This document shows positions 46,606 to 55,365 of a DNA stretch of 64,000 bases, in pieces. Position 1 is the stretch's first letter; every line of letters begins with the position of its first letter. The stretch comes from Psychrobacter immobilis (GTDB lineage Bacteria; Pseudomonadota; Gammaproteobacteria; Pseudomonadales; Moraxellaceae). The translations under genes were made by a program, and so were the position numbers. The notes beneath the pieces are model-generated. The model saw nothing but the letters and a program-made list of their open reading frames with translations, had not been told where the DNA came from and ran no database searches. The stretch lies in assembly GCF_904846225.1 (NCBI RefSeq), contig NZ_CAJGZJ010000013.1:23251-87250 (forward strand), given 5' to 3'.

Positions 46606-47205
46606 TTATACAATCTTGCGAATGTTTTCTATAGAGATTGCCATATCATCTGCTAGCGCATGTATCGCGGGACTCTCTACATCACGCTGAGCAAAAGCAC
46701 GCAGTCCCATGACTTCGGCCTGCAACCGACGCCCAAGTCTAATAGGGTCAAGCTTATTATCAAGCTCTCCTATTTTTTGAGCCTCTTCAAAACATGCTAT
46801 AAAACGCTTTTCCATGCCAGCCAGTAGCTTTTCGACTTTTTCAAGTGCTGACTGCTCACGGGCGCCAAGCTCCAGTAAGCTTTTGACCAACATACAAGCC
46901 CGACTCGGTATATTTTGATCACAGATTCCGCCAAGTTGACGCATATAAGCAGCTAGCCCTAGTAAGGGTGATTCATAGTTACCTAATATACGTTCAAGCT
47001 CAGTCAATGACGCATGAGCATAATGATCGAGCGCCTCTTGAAACAGTCCATCCTTGTTGCCAAAAGCGGCATAGATACTACCCGGCCGCATATCGAGTGC
47101 TTGTTCGATATCCTTTAAGGATGTGGCATGAAAACCCTTTTGCCAGAACAGCTGTATAGCACGCTCCAAGGCTTCTTGGCGATTATATATTGTGGTACGT
47201 GACAT
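46606..47205 (-). CDS. TetR/AcrR-family transcriptional regulator
   Basis: The 199-residue repressor has an N-terminal HTH (RQEALERAIQLFWQKGFHAT, SLKDIEQALDMRPGSIYAAFGNKDGLF) and a C-terminal helical ligand domain with GICDQNIPSRACMLVKSLLEL, typical of the subgroup beside oxidoreductase genes that contains a sensing Cys. Two operator-like palindromes lie in its own promoter and three before the AhpD-like gene, so it probably represses itself and that operon. AGGGCGTGTCATCA repeats flank it on both sides. Confidence 0.9.
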   Translation of the reverse strand: MSRTTIYNRQEALERAIQLFWQKGFHATSLKDIEQALDMRPGSIYAAFGNKDGLFQEALDHYAHASLTELERILGNYESPLLGLAAYMRQLGGICDQNIPSRACMLVKSLLELGAREQSALEKVEKLLAGMEKRFIACFEEAQKIGELDNKLDPIRLGRRLQAEVMGLRAFAQRDVESPAIHALADDMAISIENIRKIV

Positions 47206-47266
47206 GATATATTCCAGTGTTTAAAAGCCATGACCTCAAATAATGAAATAAGCAAGGCAGTACTGT

Positions 47267-47305
47267 TTGAGTAATGCTTTAATTTTATCTTGAATGATTA
47301 CTCAA
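47267..47305. promoter_or_regulatory. Two operator-like palindromes in the tetR promoter
   Basis: TTGAGTAATGCTTTAA (47267-47282, imperfect) and TTGAATGATTACTCAA (47290-47305, near perfect) match the three 16-bp sites before the AhpD-like gene and suggest autoregulation. Confidence 0.6.
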
Positions 47306-47357
47306 GTCTAGTTAAAGTGAGTGTAACCAATTCTGCAATATGAATGTTGATCAAAGC

Positions 47358-47531
47358 CAGGGCGTGTCATCATTTAGATTGTGAGGCTTAAAATGAGATA
47401 AATGGCAGTCAAACAAGGAAAATAACGCAGATAATATCGAGATATTAACCCGTTATTTGACGATGTTTGGCAAAGTTTAGCCATTTTAAGACCACTAAAT
47501 AATTAAGTGTGCTAATTGATGACATGCCCTA
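47358..47531. repeat. 174-bp element with AGGGCGTGTCATCA ends
   Basis: The left end AGGGCGTGTCATCATTTAGA and the right end TGATGACATGCCCTA form terminal inverted repeats. The interior contains further inverted repeats (CAAACAAGGAAAATAACG with CGTTATTTGACGATGTTTG; GGCTTAAAATG with CATTTTAAGACC). It codes for nothing and is probably a MITE. Confidence 0.65.
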
Positions 47532-47586
47532 GCTAATTATAATCACAAACCTGCTGACATCATCTATCACGATAAAAGGAACATTT

Positions 47587-48294
47587 ATGCCATCTCACTC
47601 ATTCCCCTCAGTCATTGTCTTTGATGTCAATGAGACACTACTTGACATCGACACCCTCGCGCCTTTGTTTTCTCGCCTATTTGATGATGAACGTATACTA
47701 AGAGAATGGTTTGCTCAATTGGTGCTTTACTCGCAAACTATGACTTTATCTGGTCTCTATACGCCTTTTGGCGCGCTTGGCGTTGGTGCATTACAGATGA
47801 CGGCTGATATTCATGACGTCACGCTGACAGAGAACGATATTCATGAGTTTACGCAGCGGATGGGTGACATGCCAGCTCATCCTGATGCAGCAGTGGCGTT
47901 AACCAAATTACGTGACGCAGGGTTCAGGTTAGTAACATTAACCAATTCAGCCAGTAGCGACTCTCCTACACCACTTGAGAAGGCGGGGTTGAGTACGTTT
48001 TTTGAGCAGTCTTTCAGCGTTGAGACAGTCGCAAAGTTTAAACCTGCGCCTGAGACTTATCAACTGGTCGCAAAAGAATTATCGGTTGAAATGTCGGATT
48101 TATGCCTCGTCGCGTGTCATCTGTGGGATACGATTGGGGCTCAAGCGGCTGGTTGCCAAGCAGCGTTTCTCACTCGACCTTATAATGCAATGCTGCCTGC
48201 GTCTCAGGTGCCAACACCAGACTTTATGGCGTCAAACCTTGTCAAGCTTGCTGAACAAATTATCTCAAAAGGATCAAATCATGCAAACACATAA
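47587..48294 (+). CDS. HAD-superfamily hydrolase, haloacid dehalogenase type II-like
   Basis: The 235-residue protein has the HAD nucleophile motif VIVFDVNETLLDIDTL (Asp13 region), motif II in LVTLTNSASSD, the Lys in AKFKPAPETYQLVAKEL and LVACHLWDTIGAQAAGCQAAF near the end. Type II members include L-2-haloacid dehalogenases, which lack motif residues for phosphate transfer. Dehalogenase activity is possible but unproven. It overlaps the next gene by 14 bp. Confidence 0.87.
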   Translation: MPSHSFPSVIVFDVNETLLDIDTLAPLFSRLFDDERILREWFAQLVLYSQTMTLSGLYTPFGALGVGALQMTADIHDVTLTENDIHEFTQRMGDMPAHPDAAVALTKLRDAGFRLVTLTNSASSDSPTPLEKAGLSTFFEQSFSVETVAKFKPAPETYQLVAKELSVEMSDLCLVACHLWDTIGAQAAGCQAAFLTRPYNAMLPASQVPTPDFMASNLVKLAEQIISKGSNHANT

Positions 48295-48817
48295 CGCTCA
48301 AAAACTTCGTGCTGGCATTTCATTCCCTGATATAAAGGTACAAATGCTAGATGGCACAATGAAATCGTTAGGCAAACCTGAGAATGAGCACGATTGGAAA
48401 TTAGTAGTCGTGTATCGCGGCAAGCATTGTCCAATTTGCACCAAGTACCTCAATCAGTTAGAAAAGGTAAAGACCTCATTTGCTGAGGCGGGTGTGGATA
48501 TTATTGCCATATCAGCGGATAGCAAACAGCAGTTAAAAGCGCATTTAGCAGAATTAGATATCAGCTTTCCGATAGCTTATGGTTTGACGGTTGAGCAAAT
48601 GAATACCCTAGGTCTTTATATCTCTGATCCGCGCTCAGAAAAAGAGACCGATCACCCTTTTGCTGAACCTGGTGTATTCGTCACTAATGCTAAAGGAGAG
48701 ATTCAAATCATTGATATCTCTAACGCACCCTTTGCGAGACCTGAGCTTGAAGTACTTGCCAATGGCTTATCCTTTATCCGAAAAAATGACTACCCTATTC
48801 GTGGTACACACGATTAA
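48281..48817 (+). CDS. Peroxiredoxin-like (AhpC/TSA, thioredoxin fold) protein
   Basis: The start MQTHNAQKLRAG at 48281 has AAAAGGA in front and lies inside the 3' end of the HAD gene. A much longer frame open from 48002 merely overlaps HAD and is rejected. The 178-residue protein has the active-site region VVVYRGKHCPICTKYLNQLE (CPIC, about residues 44-47) and ISADSKQQLKAHLAELDISF. This is an AhpC/TSA-type fold with a CxxC where typical peroxiredoxins have a single Cys. It probably reduces peroxides or disulfides. Confidence 0.87.
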   Translation: MQTHNAQKLRAGISFPDIKVQMLDGTMKSLGKPENEHDWKLVVVYRGKHCPICTKYLNQLEKVKTSFAEAGVDIIAISADSKQQLKAHLAELDISFPIAYGLTVEQMNTLGLYISDPRSEKETDHPFAEPGVFVTNAKGEIQIIDISNAPFARPELEVLANGLSFIRKNDYPIRGTHD

Positions 48818-48863
48818 GTGTCATGGACAAAGTAACGGCTCATAAAAATGCAGGCAGCCTATT

Positions 48864-49334
48864 TTAATTAACACTCTCAAAAGCGGTAATCGCCGCTTTT
48901 TTTGATTCATCAATGTTTTTCTTTTGTCCACTGGCTTTATCAAGGTACACCAGCACGGACTCACCCTTAGCAACAATGGTATTTGACACCGTACTATAAT
49001 AGGTATATTCATGAATCAAGCTGGCATTGCCAATTTTCTTGACTCGAACCCCAATCCATAGAGTATCAGGGTGAGTCACTGGTTTGAAATACTGACAGGA
49101 TGATGCTGCCATGACAGAAAAAGTATTTTCATTAAATAGGTTTAGCTGGCTGTTATAGTAAATCCGCGCATTTTGGGCATAAGTATAATAGATCACATTA
49201 TTGACATGACCAAAGGAATCCATATCGCCCCATGCTACTTGCTGAGAGTAGATAACAGCGAAACCATGCATGGGATGGTTTTTGTCTTTATTCAGCGCCT
49301 CTTGGATTTCTGGTAATATAGCTAAAGCGTTCAT
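48864..49334 (-). CDS. Acyl-CoA thioesterase, 4HBT hot-dog family
   Basis: The start MNALAILPEIQEAL at 49334 is preferred. The open frame goes 13 codons further, but that part is dispersed-repeat sequence. The 156-residue hot-dog protein shows SQQVAWGDMDSFGHVNNVIY with the catalytic Asp of the 4-hydroxybenzoyl-CoA thioesterase type, followed by the QNARIYYNSQ helix and strands ending KGESVLVYLDKASG. It hydrolyses acyl- or aryl-CoA esters. It neighbours the beta-oxidation cluster, but its own promoter would lie in a repeat. Confidence 0.85.
   Translation of the reverse strand: MNALAILPEIQEALNKDKNHPMHGFAVIYSQQVAWGDMDSFGHVNNVIYYTYAQNARIYYNSQLNLFNENTFSVMAASSCQYFKPVTHPDTLWIGVRVKKIGNASLIHEYTYYSTVSNTIVAKGESVLVYLDKASGQKKNIDESKKAAITAFESVN
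48879..48903 (+). terminator. Terminator of the peroxiredoxin gene, inside the convergent thioesterase gene
   Basis: The stem AAAAGCGG/CCGCTTTT with loop TAATCG is followed by T-rich sequence on the plus strand. It lies within the last codons of the convergent thioesterase gene (KKAAITAF), so one segment serves as protein code and terminator. Confidence 0.6.
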
Positions 49335-49478
49335 ATATGCAGTCCTAAATAAAATAAGGTCAAATATTATCACGCGCTACTGGTATAAATTTTCCTTGCT
49401 TACTGTGCCTGCGCAGACAGAGGCAGCGCAAAAATTATACCAGTAACACTCTGGTTGTTTTATAGTGGACCGACTATA
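49334..49478. repeat. Dispersed hairpin repeat, copy C
   Basis: In inverse orientation to copy A. It runs from TATATGCAGTCCTAAATAAA to GGACCGACTATA, 145 bp. The stem TACTGGTATAA (49378-49388) / TTATACCAGTA (49435-49445) encloses the core CCTTGCTTACTGTGCCTGCG. Its left edge touches the start codon of the thioesterase. Confidence 0.78.
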
Positions 49479-49573
49479 ATTCTCTCTTTTAGTCATGCCA
49501 ATTGACACAGATATGAAAAATAGTCTGTAAGATGGAGTGCGTGTTTTCGATAATCCTCAATAATTTGTTTGGA

Positions 49574-51298
49574 TTAAATCAATTTTTTTGCGCACATCAT
49601 CCGCATTCTTTTCTTATCAAGTTTGCCCACACTGGTTCTTGGCATTTCTGCTAAAAACTTTATTTCGCTCGGAATGCCATACTTTGGTAAATGACCTTTC
49701 TCTACGGCTTGATGACCTAACGCTAAAATATCATCCGCTTTGGTATCGATATAGTCAGATTTTAAAACGACTAACGCTAAAGGTCGTTCGCCCCATCTTT
49801 CATCTGGCACCCCAATCACGGCAACATCAGCGACGCTGGGATGGAACGATAAAATGGTTTCGACCTCAAGCGAAGACACCCATTCACCACCAGATTTAAT
49901 CACGTCTTTAAGCCTATCTGTAATACTTAGAGTACCGTCAGAGGATATAGAGGCGATGTCTTGAGTATGCATCCAGCCACCGCGCCATAACTCATTGCCG
50001 GCATCTGAGTTTTTAAAATAGCTTTGAGTCAACCAAGGCGCTCGAATAACCAGCTCTCCTGTCGACTCACCATCCATTGGTAGAGCTTTGCCATTTTCAT
50101 CCCAGATTTCCATTGACACTAGCATAATGGGCGAGCCAGAAAGACAACGATAATTGAGCTGCTCCTTCATCTCCATCGAGTCCGTTTTATCATCGAATAC
50201 TGCTCTAGATAGCACAGGACAAGATTCTGACATGCCGAAGCCAGACATAAATTCAATACCGCTTTCTATAGCGGCTTTGGCCAAACCTTCATTCAACTTT
50301 GAGCCACCGAGCAACAACTTCAGCCCATTAAACTTACGTCCCCGTGCTGCCATCTCTTTAAGTAGCATCTGTAAAATCGCTGGAACGCCATGTGAAAGCG
50401 TGACGTTGTGCTGCTCGATTAAATCCACCAACGTGGGAGCTAGATAACGTCCTGGATACACTTGTTTAAGCCCTATCATGGTTGCGCCATAAGGCCAGCA
50501 CCAAGCGTGCACATGAAATAGTGGCGTCATCGGCATGTACACATCATTGTAGCGAGCGCCTTGACCTTCAGCATTTAACGCAGATGCTAACGTACTCGCT
50601 AGCGTCTGCAATACGATCTGTCGATGAGTAAAGAAGACCCCTTTTGGGTCGCCCGTCGTGCCACTGGTATAAAATGTGGTGGCGATGGTGTTTTCATCAA
50701 AATCTGGAAAATCAAACGTATCACTGGCTGCTGCTAACATGGCTTCATATTCACCCTCAACATAATCTGGCATACTAGCTTGCTTGGGGTTTATATTGTC
50801 TTTGCCATATTGGTCTTTACTATATCGGTCTTCGCCATACTGCGTGTCATCAAGCCAAATAATCTGCTCGATAGAAGGAGCTTCATGACGGTAGTTTTTG
50901 GCCATTGGCTCAAATTCAGCATTTAATAACAAAGCTTTTGGTTTGGCATGATTGATGGTATATAGCACTTTATCCTCAGCCAAGCGCACATTGACCGTTT
51001 GCAAAATCATGCCAGACATGGGCACGGCAAAATACGCTTCAAGATAACGATGACTGTCCCAATCCATAACTGCCACCACATCACCTGCGTGCAAACCCAT
51101 GTTTTTCAGTACATTTGCCAAGCGATTGACGCGCGTAAAAAACTCAGCATAGGTATAAGTGACCTTATTGGCATAACTAATGGTTTGATCCGTAGAGGCA
51201 ATCTTTGCACGGTTTAGTAGCTGTTTGATAATCAAAGGAAAACCATACGCCTCTTGAGCTTGCTGGTAGTCCTCATGTTGATTAAGTATGGTCGTCAT
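49574..51298 (-). CDS. AMP-dependent acyl-CoA synthetase (fatty/carboxylic acid-CoA ligase)
   Basis: The 574-residue ligase activates a carboxylic acid through an acyl-adenylate. The P-loop is TTFYTSGTTGDPKGVFFTHR (about residues 209-228). Other motifs are MPMTPLFHVHAWCWP, FMSGFGMSESCPV, GELVIRAPWLTQSYFK and the Lys-containing tail PRTSVGKLDKKRMR. It resembles medium/long-chain FadD-like ligases. At the end of the beta-oxidation cluster, on the same strand as the thiolase, it probably makes the CoA ester that enters that pathway. Confidence 0.88.
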   Translation of the reverse strand: MTTILNQHEDYQQAQEAYGFPLIIKQLLNRAKIASTDQTISYANKVTYTYAEFFTRVNRLANVLKNMGLHAGDVVAVMDWDSHRYLEAYFAVPMSGMILQTVNVRLAEDKVLYTINHAKPKALLLNAEFEPMAKNYRHEAPSIEQIIWLDDTQYGEDRYSKDQYGKDNINPKQASMPDYVEGEYEAMLAAASDTFDFPDFDENTIATTFYTSGTTGDPKGVFFTHRQIVLQTLASTLASALNAEGQGARYNDVYMPMTPLFHVHAWCWPYGATMIGLKQVYPGRYLAPTLVDLIEQHNVTLSHGVPAILQMLLKEMAARGRKFNGLKLLLGGSKLNEGLAKAAIESGIEFMSGFGMSESCPVLSRAVFDDKTDSMEMKEQLNYRCLSGSPIMLVSMEIWDENGKALPMDGESTGELVIRAPWLTQSYFKNSDAGNELWRGGWMHTQDIASISSDGTLSITDRLKDVIKSGGEWVSSLEVETILSFHPSVADVAVIGVPDERWGERPLALVVLKSDYIDTKADDILALGHQAVEKGHLPKYGIPSEIKFLAEMPRTSVGKLDKKRMRMMCAKKLI

Positions 51299-51357
51299 TA
51301 GGTCATCCTTGATAGTAAAAATATGCTTAGGCTATTTTTTAGTTTATATTTATAGGT

Positions 51358-52560
51358 TTACACTCGCTCCATCACCATGGCAAGCCCTTGCCCAACGCCA
51401 ATACATAAACTGACCACCGCATATTTTTCGCCCGTACGTTGCAGCTCGCGCGCCGTACTTAGTGCGATCCTAGCCCCTGATGCGCCAAGCGGATGTCCGA
51501 CCGCAATCGCTCCGCCATTAGGGTTGACACGCTTATCGTCAAAGTCGATATCCAAACCCTTTAGACAGCCGAGTACTTGCGAGGCAAAGGCTTCATTAAT
51601 CTCAATGATAGACATATCCTCAAGGGTCAGATTGGCACGTTTCAATGCCAATTTGATGGCCTCAACAGGACCTACGCCCATAATATTTGGCTCAACACCC
51701 ATTGCGCCGGAGGACAGAATCTTGGCAATAGGCCTAAAGCCTAGCTTATCCGCTGCCCGTTCTGAACCAATAATGAGAGCCGCTGCACCATCATTGATAC
51801 CAGAGGCATTACCTGCCGTGACCACTCCATTTTCATTTAAAGGTCTAAGTTTTTTTAGCGCCTCAGTGGTAGAGCTGGCGCGAGGATGCTCATCATCGGA
51901 TATTGCCTTTTCTGGTAATTTTTTACCTTGCGATACCATAATGGGCGTTATCTCGTCATCAAAGAATCCCGCTTGTTTTGCGGCTTGATATTTAGCTTGA
52001 GAGTCGGCGGCGAATTTATCAGACTGTTCACGAGTAATACCGTATTTGCGAGCGACATTGTCACCTGTTTGCGGCATGCTATCGCTACCAAACTGTTTTT
52101 CGATAATAGGATTGGGGAAGCGGCTGCCAATCGTGGTATCAAATACTTTAAACTCACGACTAAAAGGCGTTTCGGTCTTAGCAAACACAAAGGGTGCGCG
52201 GGTCATGGATTCAACGCCACCTGCTAAAATTATCTCACCCTCATTACACGTAATGCTGCGAGCGGCATCAATGATGGTCGATAATCCTGAGGCACACAGA
52301 CGATTGACAGTTTGACCGGGTGTTTTGACATCCAACCCTGCCAGCAACGCGGCATTACGGGCGATATTGCGTGAGTCCTCGCCCGCTTGGTTGGTATTAC
52401 CGATCAACACTTCATCAAAAATATCGTTCGGTAATTGGTGCTTTTCGATCAAATTCTTCATTACTGTGGCGATCAAATCATCAGGACGCACTGTAGCTAA
52501 TGCACCACCATGGCGACCAAAAGGACTTCTTAATCCATCATAAATATAAGCATCTAACAT
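51358..52560 (-). CDS. Thiolase, 3-oxoadipyl-CoA/acetyl-CoA acyltransferase type
   Basis: The 400-residue thiolase has the nucleophilic Cys in VNRLCASGLSTIID, AGNASGINDGAA, NPNGGAIAVGHPLGASGARI and the second Cys in VSLCIGVGQGLAMV. The N-terminus (YDGLRSPFGRHGGALA, NTNQAGEDSRNIARNAA) is the form seen in PcaF/PaaJ, suggesting a 3-oxoadipyl-CoA or similar substrate. It is clearly distinct in sequence from the PcaF at 27.2 kb. It lies between the ligase and the 3-hydroxyacyl-CoA dehydrogenase genes. Confidence 0.9.
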   Translation of the reverse strand: MLDAYIYDGLRSPFGRHGGALATVRPDDLIATVMKNLIEKHQLPNDIFDEVLIGNTNQAGEDSRNIARNAALLAGLDVKTPGQTVNRLCASGLSTIIDAARSITCNEGEIILAGGVESMTRAPFVFAKTETPFSREFKVFDTTIGSRFPNPIIEKQFGSDSMPQTGDNVARKYGITREQSDKFAADSQAKYQAAKQAGFFDDEITPIMVSQGKKLPEKAISDDEHPRASSTTEALKKLRPLNENGVVTAGNASGINDGAAALIIGSERAADKLGFRPIAKILSSGAMGVEPNIMGVGPVEAIKLALKRANLTLEDMSIIEINEAFASQVLGCLKGLDIDFDDKRVNPNGGAIAVGHPLGASGARIALSTARELQRTGEKYAVVSLCIGVGQGLAMVMERV

Positions 52561-52637
52561 AACTTTTCCTTGTTGTGTTCTCAGAGTTTGTTTTATTGAA
52601 ATATATGGTTTAATAATATCGTTAAATAACTAGGTCA

Positions 52638-54203
52638 TTAGCCTGAATACTTGTTCTGCTGGGTAAATAGCGAGATATCCAGCTTAGCGCGGCGTTGTAA
52701 CCATGGGCTTGGACGATAACGTTGATCACCCGTTAACCCATAAATACGCTCTAAAATCAGTAAAATGCGCTTAGCACCCAGCTCATCGCCCCATGAAATA
52801 GGACCATACGGATAACCCAGCCCAAGCTTGACGGCATTATCGATATCTTCAGGAGAAGCAATACCTTGCATCGCAATATCACAGCCTAAATTAATGACCA
52901 TCGCCACGACTCGCTGCGCCACAAAACCAGTACTTTCGGTAATCAACGTGGCATCGGCAGCAGCATTTGAACTTTTATCAAACTCAGCACTTTTACCAAA
53001 TAAAGCATAAGCTTGGGCCACAAAGTTATCTTGCGTGACGATACTTGGCATCAACGTGCGATGCTTGGATAAGTCAGTCAGCATATCAATGGCGACCGCT
53101 TGTTTAGGATTTACTTGATAGCGAATAGCCGCATTGGTGGTATCCTCGCCATAGATTGCTAGCAATATCAAACTGTCTGGTTTTGGTGTATCGTTTTCGT
53201 CGATAGTGATGTCGCTAGCATTTAGATAATCAACCAGCTGTTGTTTGTCTTCTGCTAAATCTGCTCCAATCCAAACTGAGATGTTTGTGGTATCGGAATC
53301 TGTCTTATAAGGTGGTTGTTGATTCGTATTTGATGTCACTTTTTGACCGTCTTTGTACTGGTAAAACCCTTCACCAACTTTACGACCAAGCTTTTTCCCT
53401 ATCAGCATTTGACGGGTTAAAGGATGCGGACGATAACGATCTTCATGATAAAATTGATTATAAATCGACTCCATAACGGGATGCGATACGTCGATGCCAG
53501 TGAGATCAAGTAGCTCAAACGGCCCCATCCGAAAGCCAGCGCCTTCACGTAAAATACGATCAATCTGCTCGAAACTAGCAATGCCCTCGCCTAATATTTT
53601 CAACGCTTCTGTACCGTAAGCTCTGCCACCATGATTGACAATAAAACCCGGTGTATCTTTTGCTACTACCCCCAAATGCCCCATACGTTTGGCTAGAGTT
53701 GTAAGCGTATCTACTACTAAAGGTTTGGTCGAGAGGCCCGGAATAACCTCAACGATTTTCATTAAAGGTACGGGGTTAAAAAAGTGAAAACCCACGACGC
53801 GCTCTGGATGCTCACAATCAGAGGCAATCGCTGTCACTGATAGCGATGAGGTATTGGTGGCCAAAATCGTCTCGGCAGACACCACTTCTTCTAACTGTTT
53901 AAAAAGCTGCTGTTTTATGTCTAAGTTTTCAATAATCGCTTCAATAACGATGTCTACTTTGGCAATTAATGCTAATTCCTCAATGACGATCAGATTAGTC
54001 AAAGTCGCCTGTAACTGCTCATCGGTGAATTTACCTTTGGTAGCCAGCTTTTCGAGCGTAGTTTGCAAGGATTGACGCCCTTGTTCAGCAGCGCCCGCTT
54101 TGGTATCAAATAGCAGTACTTGAATGCCTGCTTGCGCGGCGATTTGGGCGATACCCATGCCCATGATACCGGTGCCAATAATGGCCAATGATTTAACAGT
54201 CAT
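52638..54203 (-). CDS. 3-hydroxyacyl-CoA dehydrogenase (PaaH/DcaH-like)
   Basis: The ATG at 54203 gives MTVKSLAIIGTGIMGMGIAQ with the NAD-binding GxGxxG at once, so the 47-codon upstream extension is rejected. The 521-residue enzyme has NTSSLSVTAIA, PERVVGFHFFNPVPLMKIVE, DTPGFIVNHGGRAY and duplicated C-terminal 3HCDH domains (LLDLTGIDVSHPV; TGFVAQRVVAMVINLG). This is the PaaH form that oxidises 3-hydroxyadipyl-CoA. It lies 67 bp after the enoyl-CoA hydratase gene, same strand. Confidence 0.9.
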   Translation of the reverse strand: MTVKSLAIIGTGIMGMGIAQIAAQAGIQVLLFDTKAGAAEQGRQSLQTTLEKLATKGKFTDEQLQATLTNLIVIEELALIAKVDIVIEAIIENLDIKQQLFKQLEEVVSAETILATNTSSLSVTAIASDCEHPERVVGFHFFNPVPLMKIVEVIPGLSTKPLVVDTLTTLAKRMGHLGVVAKDTPGFIVNHGGRAYGTEALKILGEGIASFEQIDRILREGAGFRMGPFELLDLTGIDVSHPVMESIYNQFYHEDRYRPHPLTRQMLIGKKLGRKVGEGFYQYKDGQKVTSNTNQQPPYKTDSDTTNISVWIGADLAEDKQQLVDYLNASDITIDENDTPKPDSLILLAIYGEDTTNAAIRYQVNPKQAVAIDMLTDLSKHRTLMPSIVTQDNFVAQAYALFGKSAEFDKSSNAAADATLITESTGFVAQRVVAMVINLGCDIAMQGIASPEDIDNAVKLGLGYPYGPISWGDELGAKRILLILERIYGLTGDQRYRPSPWLQRRAKLDISLFTQQNKYSG

Positions 54204-54270
54204 AATAATCCTTTTTATGGTCTTGCTGCATGATCTCGTTTTTAATATTGAACAGCTTTGTATCAACAAC

Positions 54271-55047
54271 CTACTGCCCTTTGTATTCAGCCGTGCGTTT
54301 TTCCAAAAAGGATTTTGCGCCTTCTTTTTGATCCTCGGTATCAAACAAAATCTGAAAGGCTTTACGCTCTAAAGCCAGAGCAGCTTGTAGCGGCATGTCC
54401 ACCCCAAGATTGGCAACTTCTTTGATTTGGGTCAAAGCAATAGGCGAGTAACCGGCTAATTGTTCAGCAATCTCAATGGCACGCTTGATAGTCGCCTTAT
54501 CTTCAACGACTTCAGACACCAATCCCATTTGATCAGCCTCACCAGCGCTTATCATCTCGCCCGTCAGTATCAACTTCATGGCTTTGTGTTTGCCAATCAC
54601 GCGAAACAGCCGCTGCGTGCCGCCTGCTCCTGGCATCAATCCTATTTTAATTTCTGGTTGTCCAAACTTGGCAGACTTGCCAGCGACAATGATATCGGCG
54701 TGCATCGCAAGCTCACAACCACCGCCCAGCGCATAGCCATTTACCGCCGCGATAATGGGTTTGCGACAATTAGTAATGGCATCCCAATAACGTTCGCTAT
54801 GACGCAAATACACATCGACTGTTTTTGCGGTCAAGAAATCATTGATGTCAGCACCAGCTGCGAACACCTTATCACCGCCTGTTAGGACAATAGCTTTGGT
54901 TTGTGGATCATCGTTTAATTTGATGAAAATCTCTGCCATTTGCTCGCGTAATTCACTGTTTAAAGCATTGCGAACGTTGGGACGATTGAGTGTTATCACA
55001 CTAACGCCATTTCCTTGTTGTTCACAAATAATGATTTGCTCTTCCAT
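54271..55047 (-). CDS. Enoyl-CoA hydratase (PaaF/DcaE-like)
   Basis: The 258-residue crotonase-family enzyme has VITLNRPNVRNALNSELREQ, the oxyanion-hole motifs FAAGADINDFL and AAVNGYALGGGCELAMHADI, and the two catalytic Glu (GCELA; GQPEIKIGLMPGAGGTQRL). The pattern is close to PaaF, the 2,3-dehydroadipyl-CoA hydratase of phenylacetate catabolism. It is the first gene of the minus-strand part of the cluster and is divergent from the acyl-CoA dehydrogenase gene. Confidence 0.92.
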   Translation of the reverse strand: MEEQIIICEQQGNGVSVITLNRPNVRNALNSELREQMAEIFIKLNDDPQTKAIVLTGGDKVFAAGADINDFLTAKTVDVYLRHSERYWDAITNCRKPIIAAVNGYALGGGCELAMHADIIVAGKSAKFGQPEIKIGLMPGAGGTQRLFRVIGKHKAMKLILTGEMISAGEADQMGLVSEVVEDKATIKRAIEIAEQLAGYSPIALTQIKEVANLGVDMPLQAALALERKAFQILFDTEDQKEGAKSFLEKRTAEYKGQ

Positions 55048-55365
55048 GATGCTGTCCTTTAAACGATGTTCTTAGATAATGCCCTTGGGTAAAGACCTGA
55101 AACTCTTAAAGCACATTAGTAGTTATAATAATTAGTACCGCATAGCGATATTTAAGACCAATATATACTGTTTATTTTCGTTTGTGAAGTATAAAATCCG
55201 TATAAATTTGGTTAGATATACATACATAATACCGAATAAATACCGCATTGCGGTTTTTTAAACCATAAGTATTGTAATTTAACAAACTATCAATTATGCT
55301 GTTTATTCAGATTGATTATAAACACCTTATTCATATTAGACCTCATTTCAACAAGGAAGAATTAC
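55048..55365. promoter_or_regulatory. Divergent promoter region with two 13-bp palindromes
   Basis: This 318-bp gap separates the divergent hydratase and dehydrogenase genes. It has ACCGCATAGCGAT (55137-55149) and the perfect palindrome ACCGCATTGCGGT (55242-55254). A third copy, ACCGCATAGCGAA, is at 58088-58100 before the IclR gene. These are candidate operators of that regulator. No coding frame is visible. Confidence 0.65.

Larger units (their letters stand above)
47206..47586. other. tetR promoter region and a repeat element
   Basis: The 381 bp contain the two operator-like sites near 47267-47305 and the 174-bp element at 47358-47531. No coding frame is visible. The HAD gene starts 56 bp after the element behind AAAAGGAAC. 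Confidence 0.65.

Noticed and set aside
48002..48280. N-terminal extension of the peroxiredoxin-like gene
   Set aside because: The frame overlaps the HAD gene, has no domain similarity, and a good ribosome site precedes the internal ATG at 48281.
51377..51988. 203-codon plus-strand frame opposite the thiolase
   Set aside because: It is antisense to a well-conserved thiolase gene. Its Ala/Pro/Ser-rich product follows from the codon bias of the real gene.
54204..54344. 47-codon N-terminal extension of the 3-hydroxyacyl-CoA dehydrogenase
   Set aside because: The NAD-binding motif normally starts within the first ten residues, which fits the ATG at 54203. The extension is basic and runs back into the hydratase gene.
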